64,000 bases of DNA from Sphingomonadales bacterium (GTDB lineage Bacteria; Pseudomonadota; Alphaproteobacteria; Sphingomonadales; Sphingomonadaceae), in NCBI GenBank assembly GCA_016704425.1, contig JADJAC010000011.1, positions 1,054,001 through 1,118,000 on the forward strand, given 5' to 3'. The position numbers and the translations under genes are program-made. This document shows positions 44,200-53,229 of the stretch, one piece after another. Every line of letters starts with the position of its first letter. Position 1 is the stretch's first letter. The notes under the pieces are model-generated. The model saw nothing but the letters and a program-made list of their open reading frames with translations. It ran no database searches and was not told the DNA's origin.

Positions 44200-45324
44200 A
44201 TGACTATTGCCAAGCCCGCGGGGAAACCCGCGCGTCCGTTTTTTTCCTCTGGACCCTGCGCAAAGCCGCCGGGCTGGGATGCTTCAAAGCTCAAGACAGA
44301 TTCCCTTGGGCGCTCACACCGCGCCAAAATTGGGAAGTCGAGGCTGCAGTTGGCGATCGATCTCACGCGTGACGTCCTGCAGGTGCCCGATACCCACAGG
44401 ATCGGCATCGTTCCCGGATCAGACACGGGTGCGGTTGAAATGGCGCTCTGGTCGATGCTCGGCGCGCGCGGCGTGACAATGCTGGCATGGGAAAGCTTCG
44501 GCGAAGGTTGGGTGACAGACGTCGTCAAGCAACTCAAGCTCGACGCGACGAAATTGGCGGCTCCTTACGGAGAGCTTCCGGATCTTACGGCCGTGAACTG
44601 GGCTGATGATGTGGTCTTCACATGGAATGGCACGACTTCGGGCGTTCGGGTTCCAAATGGCGATTGGATTGCCAAGGATCGCGAGGGACTGGCAATTTGT
44701 GATGCGACATCGGCGGTTTTCGCCTATGACCTGCCATGGGACAAGCTCGATGTGGTGACCTTCAGCTGGCAGAAGGTCCTTGGAGGCGAGGGCGCGCATG
44801 GTGTTCTGATCTTGGGGCCCCGCGCTGTTGAGCGGCTCGAAAGCTATACTCCTGCGTGGCCGCTGCCAAAGGTTTTCCGGCTGATGGCGAAGGGCAAGCT
44901 CAACGAGGGTATATTCAAGGGCGAAACGATCAACACGCCGTCAATGCTTGCCGTTGAGGACGCGATCTTTGCGCTCGAATGGGCACAGTCCGCAGGCGGG
45001 CTAAAGGGGCTGATCGCCCGTTCGGATGCCAATGCCGCTGCGCTCGACCTGATCGTGGCCGAACGCCCTTGGCTTGGCCATCTTGCCGCGCGACCGGAGA
45101 CCCGTTCAAAGACCTCGGTCTGCCTGACGGTCGAGGGTGCAGATGAGGCATTTATCAAGAGCTTCGCAGGTCTGCTCGACGCCGAAGGCGCTGCCTATGA
45201 CATCGCCGGATATCGCGATGCGCCGCCGGGCCTGCGCATCTGGTGCGGTGCCACAGTCGAAACAGCCGATATCAAGGCCCTCGGGCCCTGGCTCGACTGG
45301 GCTTGGGCGTCGCTCACCGCATAG
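44200..45324 (+). CDS. serC: Phosphoserine aminotransferase
   Basis: Forms phosphoserine from phosphohydroxypyruvate and glutamate with PLP. The 374-residue product is the alphaproteobacterial type (starts FFSSGPCAKPPGWD), with the PLP Lys in FSWQKVLGGEGAHG and the signature RSHRAKIGKSRL. Start 44200 is supported by AAGGAG. The 155 bp upstream, shared with the divergent extensin-like gene, hold TTGACA at 44114 as a possible -35. It is followed after 81 bp by serA, giving a two-gene serine operon. Confidence 0.95.
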   Translation: MTIAKPAGKPARPFFSSGPCAKPPGWDASKLKTDSLGRSHRAKIGKSRLQLAIDLTRDVLQVPDTHRIGIVPGSDTGAVEMALWSMLGARGVTMLAWESFGEGWVTDVVKQLKLDATKLAAPYGELPDLTAVNWADDVVFTWNGTTSGVRVPNGDWIAKDREGLAICDATSAVFAYDLPWDKLDVVTFSWQKVLGGEGAHGVLILGPRAVERLESYTPAWPLPKVFRLMAKGKLNEGIFKGETINTPSMLAVEDAIFALEWAQSAGGLKGLIARSDANAAALDLIVAERPWLGHLAARPETRSKTSVCLTVEGADEAFIKSFAGLLDAEGAAYDIAGYRDAPPGLRIWCGATVETADIKALGPWLDWAWASLTA

Positions 45325-45405
45325 TCGCCACCCCTGCGCAGCCAGCGGTCGCTTTCCACTACATTGACAGGCCCCTGCCATTGCACGGGCGATGGAGTTC
45401 AAACA

Positions 45406-46989
45406 ATGACCAAACCCAAAGTGCTTATTTCCGACAAGATGGACCCCAATGCCGCGCAGATCTTTCGTGAGCGTGGATGCGAAGTCGATGAAATTACCGG
45501 CAAGACACCGGAAGAACTGAAAGCCATCATCGGCCAGTATGATGGCCTTGCCATTCGCTCGGCCACCAAGGTGACGCAGGAAATCCTCGATGCTGCCACC
45601 AATCTGAAGGTCGTCGGCCGCGCAGGGATTGGTGTCGACAATGTCGATATTCCGGCGGCTTCCGCAAAGGGCGTGGTCGTGATGAACACGCCCTTCGGCA
45701 ATTCGATCACAACGGCGGAGCATGCCATCGCGCTGATGTTCGCACTCGCGCGCCAGTTGCCGGAAGCCGATGCCTCGACGCAGGCCGGAAAATGGGAAAA
45801 GAACCGTTTCATGGGCGTTGAAGTGACGGGCAAGACGCTTGGCCTGATCGGCGCAGGCAACATCGGCTCGATTGTCGCTTCGCGCGCGCAGGGCCTACGG
45901 ATGAAGGTTGTTGCCTTTGATCCCTTTTTGACCCCCGAACGGGCTGTCGAAATGGGCGTCGAAAAGGCCGATCTCGATACGCTGCTTGCCAAGGCAGATT
46001 TCATCACGCTGCACACGCCCCTGACCGATCAGACGCGCAACATCCTTTCCAGGGAGAACCTGGCGAAGACCAAGAAGGGCGTTCGGATCATCAATTGTGC
46101 ACGTGGTGGCCTGATCGACGAGACTGCGCTCAAGGAAGGGCTCGACAGCGGCCATATCGGTGGCGCGGCACTCGATGTGTTTGTGGAGGAACCCGCCAAG
46201 CAGTCCCCCTTGTTCGGCACGCCCAACTTTATCTGCACGCCACATCTTGGAGCCTCGACCAACGAGGCGCAGGTCAATGTTGCGTTGCAGGTCGCCGAGC
46301 AGATGGCAGACTATCTTGTTAGCGGAGGCGTCACGAACGCACTCAACATGCCATCGCTGAGTGCCGAGGAGGCCCCAAAGCTGCGACCTTATATGGCTTT
46401 GGCAGAAAAGCTTGGCAGCCTCGTCGGGCAGCTTGCGCATGACAATCTGACAAAGATCGCGATTGAAGTCGAAGGTGCAGCAGCACAGCTCAATATCAAG
46501 CCGATTTCAGGGGCTGTGCTTTGTGGCCTGATGCGCCGCTATTCAGATACGGTCAACATGGTCAACGCACCATTTCTTGCGAAAGAGCGCGGGCTCGACG
46601 TGCGGGAAGTGCGGCACGACCGCGAAGGGGACTATCACACATTGATCCGCGTCACGGTTGAAACCAGCCAGGGTGAGCGGTCGGTTGCAGGAACGCTCTT
46701 CGGCAATGGCGAGCCCCGTCTGGTCGAAGCGTTCGGCATCAAGGTAGAAGCCGATCTCGATGGCCATATGCTCTATATTGTCAACGAAGATGCACCCGGC
46801 TTTATCGGAAGGATAGGAACCCTGCTTGGAGAAGCAGGGCTGAATATCGGGACCTTTCACCTCGGTCGGCGTTCGGCGGGAGGAGAAGCGTTGCTTCTCC
46901 TTTCGATTGACGCTCCGATTCCGGAGCCGGTGCTCTGGAAGGCCTGCAACCTTCCGGGCGTTAAAATGGTGAAGGCTCTACAGTTCTAG
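45406..46989 (+). CDS. serA: D-3-phosphoglycerate dehydrogenase
   Basis: First enzyme of serine synthesis, oxidising 3-phosphoglycerate with NAD+. The 527-residue long form contains the substrate domain, the NAD domain (LIGAGNIGSIVA), catalytic Arg (NCARGGLIDE), Glu and His (CTPHLGAST), an intervening domain, and a C-terminal ACT domain (LYIVNEDAPGFIGRIGTLLG) that senses serine. The start at 45406 (MTKPKVLISDK) is preceded by GATGGAG. Convergent with the merR-like gene, 7 bp apart. Confidence 0.96.
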   Translation: MTKPKVLISDKMDPNAAQIFRERGCEVDEITGKTPEELKAIIGQYDGLAIRSATKVTQEILDAATNLKVVGRAGIGVDNVDIPAASAKGVVVMNTPFGNSITTAEHAIALMFALARQLPEADASTQAGKWEKNRFMGVEVTGKTLGLIGAGNIGSIVASRAQGLRMKVVAFDPFLTPERAVEMGVEKADLDTLLAKADFITLHTPLTDQTRNILSRENLAKTKKGVRIINCARGGLIDETALKEGLDSGHIGGAALDVFVEEPAKQSPLFGTPNFICTPHLGASTNEAQVNVALQVAEQMADYLVSGGVTNALNMPSLSAEEAPKLRPYMALAEKLGSLVGQLAHDNLTKIAIEVEGAAAQLNIKPISGAVLCGLMRRYSDTVNMVNAPFLAKERGLDVREVRHDREGDYHTLIRVTVETSQGERSVAGTLFGNGEPRLVEAFGIKVEADLDGHMLYIVNEDAPGFIGRIGTLLGEAGLNIGTFHLGRRSAGGEALLLLSIDAPIPEPVLWKACNLPGVKMVKALQF

Positions 46990-46996
46990 GACCGAA

Positions 46997-47398
46997 TCAG
47001 ATTCGAGCCGCGACGTCATCTGCCGCCAATGCCTTTGACAAACGGTCCCGGATCGCCCGCAATTCATGAACAGGGATTGGTCGACCGTGTGGCGTCGGCG
47101 GCTCAGCCCTTGGGGGCAGTGTGGGTGGTGGCGCGCTGCTGCCTGCCGAAGACAACAGCTTCTGCACACCTTTGACGGTATATCCGTCTCGATTGAGGAG
47201 CAGGTTGATCCGCTTGACGAGTGCGACGTCTTCGGGGCGATAATAGCGCCGATTGCCGGCGCGCTGAAGGGGGCGCAACTGGGGAAAGCGCGTTTCCCAA
47301 TAACGCAGAATGTGCTGCGCAACGCCAAGTTCTTCCGACAATTCGCCAATGGTCCGAAAAGCCGAAGCGCTCTTTTGGGTCGCAGCCATGCCCGTCAC
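46997..47398 (-). CDS. MerR-family regulator adjoining ihfA
   Basis: A 133-residue regulator with a winged HTH at the N-terminus (FRTIGELSEELGVAQHILRY, then RRYYRPEDVALVKRINLLL). A Pro-rich linker follows, with a short C-terminal helix. There are no Cys, so it is not a metal sensor. The MerR-like gene directly after ihfA is a widespread alphaproteobacterial arrangement. The ATG overlaps the ihfA stop (ATGA), so the two are translated together. Target unknown. Confidence 0.88.
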   Translation of the reverse strand: MTGMAATQKSASAFRTIGELSEELGVAQHILRYWETRFPQLRPLQRAGNRRYYRPEDVALVKRINLLLNRDGYTVKGVQKLLSSAGSSAPPPTLPPRAEPPTPHGRPIPVHELRAIRDRLSKALAADDVAARI

Positions 47399-47697
47399 TG
47401 GCCAGCTTTGACGATACGTTCGCGCATCTTCTGACTGGCCCGGAACGTCAGCACTCGGCGGGGGGAAATCGGTACCTCCACACCTGTCTTCGGGTTCCGT
47501 CCGATCCGCTGCGATTTGTCACGCAGGATGAAAGTGCCAAAGCCTGAAATCTTGACGTTCTGGCCCTTGGCCAAGGCATCACCCATTTGCGTCAGGATGG
47601 CTTCCACAAGGTCCGAGCATTCAGCTCTCGAGAGCCCGATTTCATTATGGATTGCATCAGACAGATCAGAGCGTGTCAATGTACTCGCATCACCCAT
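47395..47697 (-). CDS. ihfA: Integration host factor subunit alpha
   Basis: DNA-bending heterodimer subunit of the HU/IHF family, 100 residues. It has the family arm with the DNA-intercalating Pro: GFGTFILRDKSQRIGRNPKT and PISPRRVLTFRASQ. Coupled to the merR-like gene by a 4-bp overlap. Upstream (47698-47768) lies a 71-bp gap to fabH, enough for a promoter. Confidence 0.94.
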   Translation of the reverse strand: MGDASTLTRSDLSDAIHNEIGLSRAECSDLVEAILTQMGDALAKGQNVKISGFGTFILRDKSQRIGRNPKTGVEVPISPRRVLTFRASQKMRERIVKAGQ

Positions 47698-47768
47698 GTA
47701 TTTCCCCCTCTACTCGAACTCTAGGCCCATTCTATCTCTCCCACAAGGAAGGTCAATCGGGCGGGAGG

Positions 47769-48728
47769 CTAGAGTCGCGCGACGCAAGCGCCCCAGGTAA
47801 ATCCACCGCCCATTGCCTCCAGCACAACTAGATCGCCGGATTTTATTCTGCCGTCCCGAACTGCGAGATCCAGCGCCAAAGGCACCGATGCGGCCGAAGT
47901 ATTGGCGTGTTGGTCCACCGTCATGATCACCTTTTCAGCAGGCAGGCCAAGTTTCCGCGCCGTTGCGTCAAGGATGCGGGCGTTAGCCTGATGCGGTACA
48001 ACCCAATCGATATCGTCTGTGCCAAGCGATGCCTTGTCGAGGACTTCCTTCATGACGGATGCCAGGTTGGTGACGGCATGACGGAATACTTCCGATCCCT
48101 TCATGCGGACTTTGCCAACCGTGCCGGTGGTCGAGGGACCCCCATCGACATATAGGAGCCCATTGTGGCGGCCGTCTGCATGCAGCGCCGTCGCGAGGAT
48201 TCCCGACTCTCCCTCCTCAGCGCGAAGGACGACCGCGCCTGCGCCGTCTCCGAAGAGGACACAGGTCGTGCGATCTTCCCAGTCGAGAATGCGGCTGAAT
48301 GTTTCCGAACCAATCACCAATGCCGTCCTTGCTGCACCGGCCCTTATCATGCTGTCCGCAACGGACAGGGCATATAGAAAGCCGGAACACACCGCCGCAA
48401 CGTCGAAGGCAATGCAATCATCAATGCCGAGCGCAGCCTGCACTTTGGTGGCGCTAGCAGGAAACGTCTGATCCGGGGTTGCCGTAGCCAGAATAATCAG
48501 ATCGACTTCACCGGCTTCGACATTTGCCGCCTTGAGCGCCTTTTGGCAGGCATCAGTCGCAAGTGTGGATGTGGTTTCACCATCTTGGGCAATATGGCGA
48601 AAGCGAATGCCCGTTCGTGCAACAATCCACTCATCCGACGTGTCGACGCGCTGTGCGAGGTCTTCGTTCGAGACCCTGGTCTTGGGAAGCGCCGATCCGG
48701 TTCCAACAATCCGTGCGCGCAGCGTCAT
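47769..48728 (-). CDS. fabH: 3-oxoacyl-ACP synthase III
   Basis: Starts fatty-acid synthesis by condensing acetyl-CoA with malonyl-ACP. The 319-residue thiolase-fold enzyme has Cys in DVAAVCSGFLYALS, His in WVVPHQANARI and Asn in DQHANTSAAS. The N-terminal RIVGTGSALPKTRVSN is also typical. Its start overlaps the plsX stop by 4 bp. It is the third gene of the rpmF-plsX-fabH lipid block. Confidence 0.96.
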   Translation of the reverse strand: MTLRARIVGTGSALPKTRVSNEDLAQRVDTSDEWIVARTGIRFRHIAQDGETTSTLATDACQKALKAANVEAGEVDLIILATATPDQTFPASATKVQAALGIDDCIAFDVAAVCSGFLYALSVADSMIRAGAARTALVIGSETFSRILDWEDRTTCVLFGDGAGAVVLRAEEGESGILATALHADGRHNGLLYVDGGPSTTGTVGKVRMKGSEVFRHAVTNLASVMKEVLDKASLGTDDIDWVVPHQANARILDATARKLGLPAEKVIMTVDQHANTSAASVPLALDLAVRDGRIKSGDLVVLEAMGGGFTWGACVARL

Positions 48729-49765
48729 TCGGAGGCATCCTTCACATTGGCCAGATCGTCAGTAATCCTGCTCGTGATATTCTCAGCAACGAGCTTGGCC
48801 GCGACCCCGATGGCGTTGGCCACGCCATAATCGGTCGCGCTTCCATGACTCTTGACCACAACGCCATTGAGCCCAAGGAACACGGCGCCATTGTGATTGT
48901 TCGGGTCAAGGTGATGCCGCATCAATTCGGTCGCCGGGCGGGAGATCAGGAAGCCGAATTTCGAGCGGATCGAACTGGTGAATGCCCGTCGCAGAAGGTC
49001 GGTCACGAAGCGGGCAGTGCCCTCCATCGTCTTCAGGGCAATGTTACCCGAAAAACCATCGCAAATGACAACATCGGTTTCGCCTCTTGAAAGCTTGTCG
49101 CCTTCAATGAAGCCCATGAATGTCAATTGGAGGTGATCAGAATCGCGTAGAATGCTTGCGGCGTCGCGAATGGCATCAGTGCCCTTCAAATCTTCTGTGC
49201 CGATGTTGAGCAGTGAAACGCGCGGTCTTTCTATTCCGAGAGCAATGCGGGCATAGGCAGCCCCCATCACACCAAATTCGACCAGGTTTCGCGCAGCACA
49301 TTCTGTATTGGCGCCAAGATCGAGCATGACGAAATCGGTCTGGCCAAGACTGGGAAGCAATGCTGCCAACGCGGGCCGGTCAATCCCCGGCATCGTGCGG
49401 AGCGACAGCTTGGCCATCGACATGAGCGCACCTGTGTTACCGGCGGAAACAGCTGCCCCGGCAAGGCCTTGCTTCACGCGGTCGATGGCAATGCCCATTG
49501 ACGTGGTTTTGGCCTTGCGGATGGCCTGCGCGGCCTTGTCATTCCCCGAAATAACTTCGGGCGCATGAATGATTTGCGAGTTTGCCTTGAGATTGGGATG
49601 ATTTTCAAGCGCAGCGGAGATCGCTTTTTCATCACCGACCAAGTCAAAGGTCAGGCCGGGCCACCGACGGCGGGCAAGAGCAACGCCGCGCAGCATGACT
49701 GCCAGCCCCTCATCGCCTCCCATCGCGTCGATGGCTAGTCGTGGCGCGTCTGCCACTTGGTCCAT
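48725..49765 (-). CDS. plsX: Phosphate acyltransferase PlsX
   Basis: Makes acyl-phosphate from acyl-ACP for phospholipid synthesis. The 346-residue protein has the usual opening RLAIDAMGGDEGL, then GAAVSAGNTGALMSMA, MLDLGANTECAARNL and VICDGFSGNIALK. It is located between rpmF and fabH as in many bacteria, linking ribosome and membrane-lipid synthesis. The C-terminal part is complete. Confidence 0.96.
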   Translation of the reverse strand: MDQVADAPRLAIDAMGGDEGLAVMLRGVALARRRWPGLTFDLVGDEKAISAALENHPNLKANSQIIHAPEVISGNDKAAQAIRKAKTTSMGIAIDRVKQGLAGAAVSAGNTGALMSMAKLSLRTMPGIDRPALAALLPSLGQTDFVMLDLGANTECAARNLVEFGVMGAAYARIALGIERPRVSLLNIGTEDLKGTDAIRDAASILRDSDHLQLTFMGFIEGDKLSRGETDVVICDGFSGNIALKTMEGTARFVTDLLRRAFTSSIRSKFGFLISRPATELMRHHLDPNNHNGAVFLGLNGVVVKSHGSATDYGVANAIGVAAKLVAENITSRITDDLANVKDASE

Positions 49766-49791
49766 CTCCCGGCTTGCTGGTTGGATCTGAC

Positions 49792-49971
49792 TTAGCTTGA
49801 GATGCTGACGACTTCGCGGCCATTATAGTGGCCGCATGCCGGGCACATATTGTGCGGGCGCTTCAGCTCACCACAATTGCTGCATTCCTGAAAGGCTTCC
49901 ACCTTCAGTGAGTCATGGCTGCGGCGCATGTTGCGCTTGGAGGGCGTAGTTTTTCGCTTTGGAACGGCCAT
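49792..49971 (-). CDS. rpmF: 50S ribosomal protein L32
   Basis: A 59-residue zinc-binding ribosomal protein: MAVPKRKTTPSKRNMRRSHD at the start and the four-Cys ribbon CSNCGELKRPHNMCPACGHY. Start 49971 is set by the invariant MAVPKRK; the longer open frame upstream is noise. The 202 bp between rpmF and the divergent MAPEG gene should contain the promoters of both. Confidence 0.96.
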   Translation of the reverse strand: MAVPKRKTTPSKRNMRRSHDSLKVEAFQECSNCGELKRPHNMCPACGHYNGREVVSISS

Positions 49972-50173
49972 CGAGGCACCTGTCTCTTCGTCTGTTGAAC
50001 CTGCTTGCAACAAGGCAGGTCGCGATACAAAACGCTGCTGCCCCCGAAAAGGCCGCGTCCGCACGCGGCCGGACTGTCACATTGAGCGAGCGCCTATAGC
50101 GATTCCCGCAGGCGTTGCAAGTCCGGCGTTCCCGTGGCAACCAGTGAACAAACAACAAGAGGGAAGCCTGAAT

Positions 50174-50602
50174 ATGATCTTGCCAGTTTCGCTGACTGCT
50201 GCTGCCGCTGCAGCTTTTATTAACCTTTGGCTCGGCATTCGAATCGGCCAGGTCCGGACCTCTGAAAAGGTTTCGATCGGCGATGGGGGAAATGAAAAGG
50301 TCATTCGTCGCATGCGCGCCCAAGCCAATTTCGTCGAATTTACGCCATTTGTGCTGATCCTCATCGCCCTTGTTGAACTGGCCGTTGGCACTTCGACCCT
50401 GCTTTGGGCCGCAATGGCTGTTTATATGCTGGCCCGCATTGCCCATGCCTTGGGTATGGACGGCATGCCAAAAGGCCGCCCCATCGGGATCATGCTGACC
50501 TTGCTGATCATGACGGGCCTAGCCGGTTATGCTGTCTATGTTGCGCACAGCTCGGATGGGAAAATTATCGCGCCGCCTGCCGAAGCAATTTCGGTAGGCT
50601 GA
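50174..50602 (+). CDS. MAPEG-family membrane protein
   Basis: A 142-residue four-helix protein of the glutathione/eicosanoid membrane family. It shows the pattern RAQANFVEFTPFVLILIALV (the family ERxxxNxxE-like segment here as RMRAQANFVEF) and ARIAHALGM with YMLAR. Helices lie at about 5-22, 55-75, 78-95 and 105-125. Possible glutathione-dependent transferase; substrate unknown. GAGGGAAG precedes the ATG. Its stop is directly adjacent to the stop of the convergent MBL-fold gene. Confidence 0.88.
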   Translation: MILPVSLTAAAAAAFINLWLGIRIGQVRTSEKVSIGDGGNEKVIRRMRAQANFVEFTPFVLILIALVELAVGTSTLLWAAMAVYMLARIAHALGMDGMPKGRPIGIMLTLLIMTGLAGYAVYVAHSSDGKIIAPPAEAISVG

Positions 50603-51262
50603 TCAGGCCAGCGCATAGTCCGACACATAGCCGTTCGTTTTGCGTTCATGGGCAAAGGTCGACATCGGCCCATGCCCGGGGACAAAGGCGGTTTCATCAC
50701 CAAGCGGCCAAAGCCGTCCGGTTATCGAATCGATCAGTTGCTGGTGGTTTCCCATAGGGAAATCCGTGCGGCCGATTGAGCCCTGGAACAGGACATCTCC
50801 AACGATCGCCAGCTTTGACGGCGCGTGATGAAACACGACATGGCCTGGCGTGTGGCCAGGGCAATGATAAACGTCGAGCACCAGCTTGCCGACGGTGACT
50901 GTGTCTCCATTTTCCAGCCAGCGGTCCGGTTCGAACGAATGGGCCTGCATGCCATATTTCGAGCCGTCGCCGTCTAGCCGGGAAATCCAGAACCGGTCGG
51001 CCTCATGCGGCCCCTCGATCGGGACACCCAGTTCCTTTGCGAGCATGCCCGCTTGTCCGCAATGATCGAGATGGCCATGCGTGATCAGGATTTTTTCGAT
51101 CGTAACGCATTGCTGCGCTGCAGCCGCTTTCAGGCGCTCAAGATCGCCGCCGGGATCGGTAAAGGCGCCGCGCATTGTTTCAGTACACCAGATAAGGCAG
51201 CAATTCTGCTGGAGCGGAGTAACCGGAATAATCGCGGCCTTCAGGGGCGGTACGGAAGTCAT
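50603..51262 (-). CDS. MBL-fold metallo-hydrolase (glyoxalase II-like)
   Basis: A 219-residue metallo-beta-lactamase-fold protein: THGHLDHCGQ (metal motif), YHCPGHTPGHVVF, AIVGDVLFQGSIGRTDFP and FVPGHGPMSTFAHE. The SIGRTD segment is typical of the YcbL-type single-domain glyoxalase II-like group, so it may hydrolyse S-lactoylglutathione or a related thioester. Start 51262 (MTSVPPLKAAII) is chosen because the region upstream in frame lacks homology. Confidence 0.9.
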   Translation of the reverse strand: MTSVPPLKAAIIPVTPLQQNCCLIWCTETMRGAFTDPGGDLERLKAAAAQQCVTIEKILITHGHLDHCGQAGMLAKELGVPIEGPHEADRFWISRLDGDGSKYGMQAHSFEPDRWLENGDTVTVGKLVLDVYHCPGHTPGHVVFHHAPSKLAIVGDVLFQGSIGRTDFPMGNHQQLIDSITGRLWPLGDETAFVPGHGPMSTFAHERKTNGYVSDYALA

Positions 51263-51346
51263 GACCGCCCTGTGCCGCGAAGACTGGCTGTCGTCCAGCC
51301 AGAATTGCGCAAAAGTCCTGCGCAATCCTGGCGGCTGGCAAAAGGA

Positions 51347-51589
51347 TCAATGGCGACGGTCGAAACGGATCCCGGCTTCAACTTGAGCAATCGCTGCTTC
51401 TACGTGGCGGATTGCCTTTAGCTTGTGGCTGCCCTTGTCGTCGCTCGCGGCAAGCAGATCAACATGGGCTTGGCGCAGATTTCTCAATGCATCATGCATG
51501 CGGGGTTGATCTGCTTGCGCTTGGCCAAGTACAAAACCGCTGCCGAGTGTCGCTACCAGAATGGCAATTTGAAGTGATTTCCTCAACAT
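51347..51589 (-). CDS. Small secreted helical protein of unknown function
   Basis: An 80-residue protein with a signal peptide (IAILVATLGSGFVLGQAQA, cut before DQPR). The mature 54 residues are predicted all-helical and charged (ALRNLRQAHVDLLAASDD, KAIRHVEAAIAQVEAGIR). The heptad-like pattern suggests a two-helix bundle, similar to small periplasmic proteins seen in sphingomonads. TATCCTCC on the plus strand (GGAGGATA on its own) provides a strong Shine-Dalgarno 3-9 bp before the start. Confidence 0.78.
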   Translation of the reverse strand: MLRKSLQIAILVATLGSGFVLGQAQADQPRMHDALRNLRQAHVDLLAASDDKGSHKLKAIRHVEAAIAQVEAGIRFDRRH

Positions 51590-51765
51590 ATCCTCCTGTC
51601 GTGCCTCGCCTTTCGTGCTCCCAACGAAAGATGGGTGATTATCCTCGGCGCTCGCGAACAGGTCAAGACGATGGTTTGACGACGCTACGGCAAGCCGCGT
51701 TATTCGATCGCGCGCAGGCAGGCGTCACGCGCTGGTTAAAAATCGTGGAATGTATCGAACCTGCT

Positions 51766-52752
51766 TCAAGATTTCGGTAAGGTTGCTGCGTCTCGTGTCT
51801 TCCAGAGCGAAAATCCTATCCCGCCAAGGATCAGGGCGAACGTTACGCCCAGGCTCAAAATCGGCGGGAACTTTGCGCCGCCCATCACAAAGTCGGAGAC
51901 GTAGATCTTCGATCCGATGAACACCAGAACCAGCGCCAGGGCGTATTTCAGATACTCGAACCGATGCACCATTGCCGCGAGCGCGAAGTAGAGCGCGCGC
52001 AGGCCAAGGATCGCCATGATGTTCGATGTGAAGACAATAAACATGTCTGTCGTAATCGCAAAAATTGCCGGAACGGAATCGACCGCAAACACCAGATCCG
52101 CAACATTGATGATCACGAGGGCAAGGAAAAGGGGTGTTGCTGCACGAACCAATGCCCCGGTCTTGTCGTCGGGAACCATTACGAAGAATTTCTCTCCGTG
52201 CAGCTCCTTTGTCACGCGCATATGCGTTGAAATCCAGCGAACGACAGGATTCTTGGCAACATCGATCTCATGGCTGCCCGCAAACAGCATCTTGATGCCC
52301 GTCCCGATCAGGAAAGCCGCAAAAACATAAAGAACCCAGTAAAATTCTTCGACAAGGGCTGCGCCAGCGGCAATCATGAGGCCGCGCAAGACGATTACTG
52401 CGACAATACCCCAAAGTAGGGCGCGATACTGGTACTTTCGGGGGATCGCAAAAAATGTGAAAATGAGGGAAATGACGAAAACGTTGTCAATGGACAGCGC
52501 TTTTTCGATAAAGAAGCCGGTGAAGTATTTTATTCCGGGATCTGCGCCCTTCTCGAACCAGATCCAGCCCCCAAATAGCAAGGCAATGCCAATATAAAAT
52601 GCGGACAGCTTGAGGCTTTCTGCGATCCCCATCTCCTTGTCTTCCTTGTGGAGCACGCCGAGATCGAAGGCAGTCAGGGCGACAACCAATCCGAGAAAAA
52701 CGAGCCAGAACCAGACGGGCGTCCCGAGCCAGTCAATGACAAGAAAATCCAC
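51766..52752 (-). CDS. TerC/Alx-family membrane protein
   Basis: A 328-residue protein with about nine membrane helices. It carries the two TerC metal motifs: FFIEKALSIDNVFVISLIF (ExxLSxDN) and VIINVADLVFAVDSVPAIFA (DxxFAxDSxPA). E. coli Alx and related proteins export manganese; a similar role is likely. The symbol is left blank as alx and terC usage varies. The upstream gap contains a long hairpin (52792-52827), but no clear yybP-ykoY riboswitch pattern was found. Confidence 0.9.
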   Translation of the reverse strand: MDFLVIDWLGTPVWFWLVFLGLVVALTAFDLGVLHKEDKEMGIAESLKLSAFYIGIALLFGGWIWFEKGADPGIKYFTGFFIEKALSIDNVFVISLIFTFFAIPRKYQYRALLWGIVAVIVLRGLMIAAGAALVEEFYWVLYVFAAFLIGTGIKMLFAGSHEIDVAKNPVVRWISTHMRVTKELHGEKFFVMVPDDKTGALVRAATPLFLALVIINVADLVFAVDSVPAIFAITTDMFIVFTSNIMAILGLRALYFALAAMVHRFEYLKYALALVLVFIGSKIYVSDFVMGGAKFPPILSLGVTFALILGGIGFSLWKTRDAATLPKS

Positions 52753-52791
52753 GAGGCAATTCGTCCTTAGTCAAAAATAAATGAACGCAAT

Positions 52792-52827
52792 GGCCGCCTA
52801 CAGGCCAGGCAGCAACTGTTGGCGGCC
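52792..52827 (-). terminator. GC-rich hairpin between DUF465 gene and terC
   Basis: GGCCGCC and GGCGGCC arms (52792-52798 and 52821-52827) form a perfect 7-bp stem with a 22-base loop. Read on the minus strand it follows the DUF465 stop by 20 bp and is followed by ATTGCGTTCATTTATTTTTG, a weak U-rich end. It is either a terminator of the DUF465 transcript or part of the terC leader. Confidence 0.4.
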
Positions 52828-52847
52828 AAGCTGCTGGAAAATCGGGT

Positions 52848-53030
52848 TCAGGCCGTACGTTGATGGCCTTGCACACCGGCGAGCCTGTGCAGTCGATCCT
52901 TCACCGCCAGCTTGAGCTTCTTGAGCCGCTGAATTCGCGTAACGTCCTGCCATCGCTTCTTTTGCTCAGCCCGAATGATATCATCGATTTGCTTGTGCCT
53001 GAGCAACAACATGAATGCTTTGGTCGTCAT
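52848..53030 (-). CDS. DUF465 (YdcH-type) small coiled-coil protein
   Basis: A 60-residue basic helical protein: LLLRHKQIDDIIRAEQKKR, then QRLKKLKLAVKDRLHRLAG. This is the DUF465 pattern (HxxLdxxIxxe...RLKKxKLxlKDxI). Its function is unknown. AAGGAG is placed 8 bp before ATG 53030, and the longer frame upstream has no domain. It lies alone between leuA (199 bp away) and terC. Confidence 0.85.
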   Translation of the reverse strand: MTTKAFMLLLRHKQIDDIIRAEQKKRWQDVTRIQRLKKLKLAVKDRLHRLAGVQGHQRTA

Positions 53031-53229
53031 CAAACCCACTCCTTGACAGTTTCCACTGGATCGGGAGCACGGCTGAAGGGAAACGAACATATGGACCCTG
53101 TGCACCGGATTCTCCCGATGCGGTCCGACATCACGATCAACGCAACACAATGGTCGTCAATCGCCAGAGGGGCCCGGCCCGCACGATTAGAATAGGAACA
53201 GTCGACCTAAATTCAAGAGGCGGCCAAGA

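Noticed and set aside
52753..52847. Manganese (yybP-ykoY) riboswitch before terC
   Set aside because: The gap is under 100 bp and I could not place the conserved loop sequences; only a simple GC hairpin is visible.
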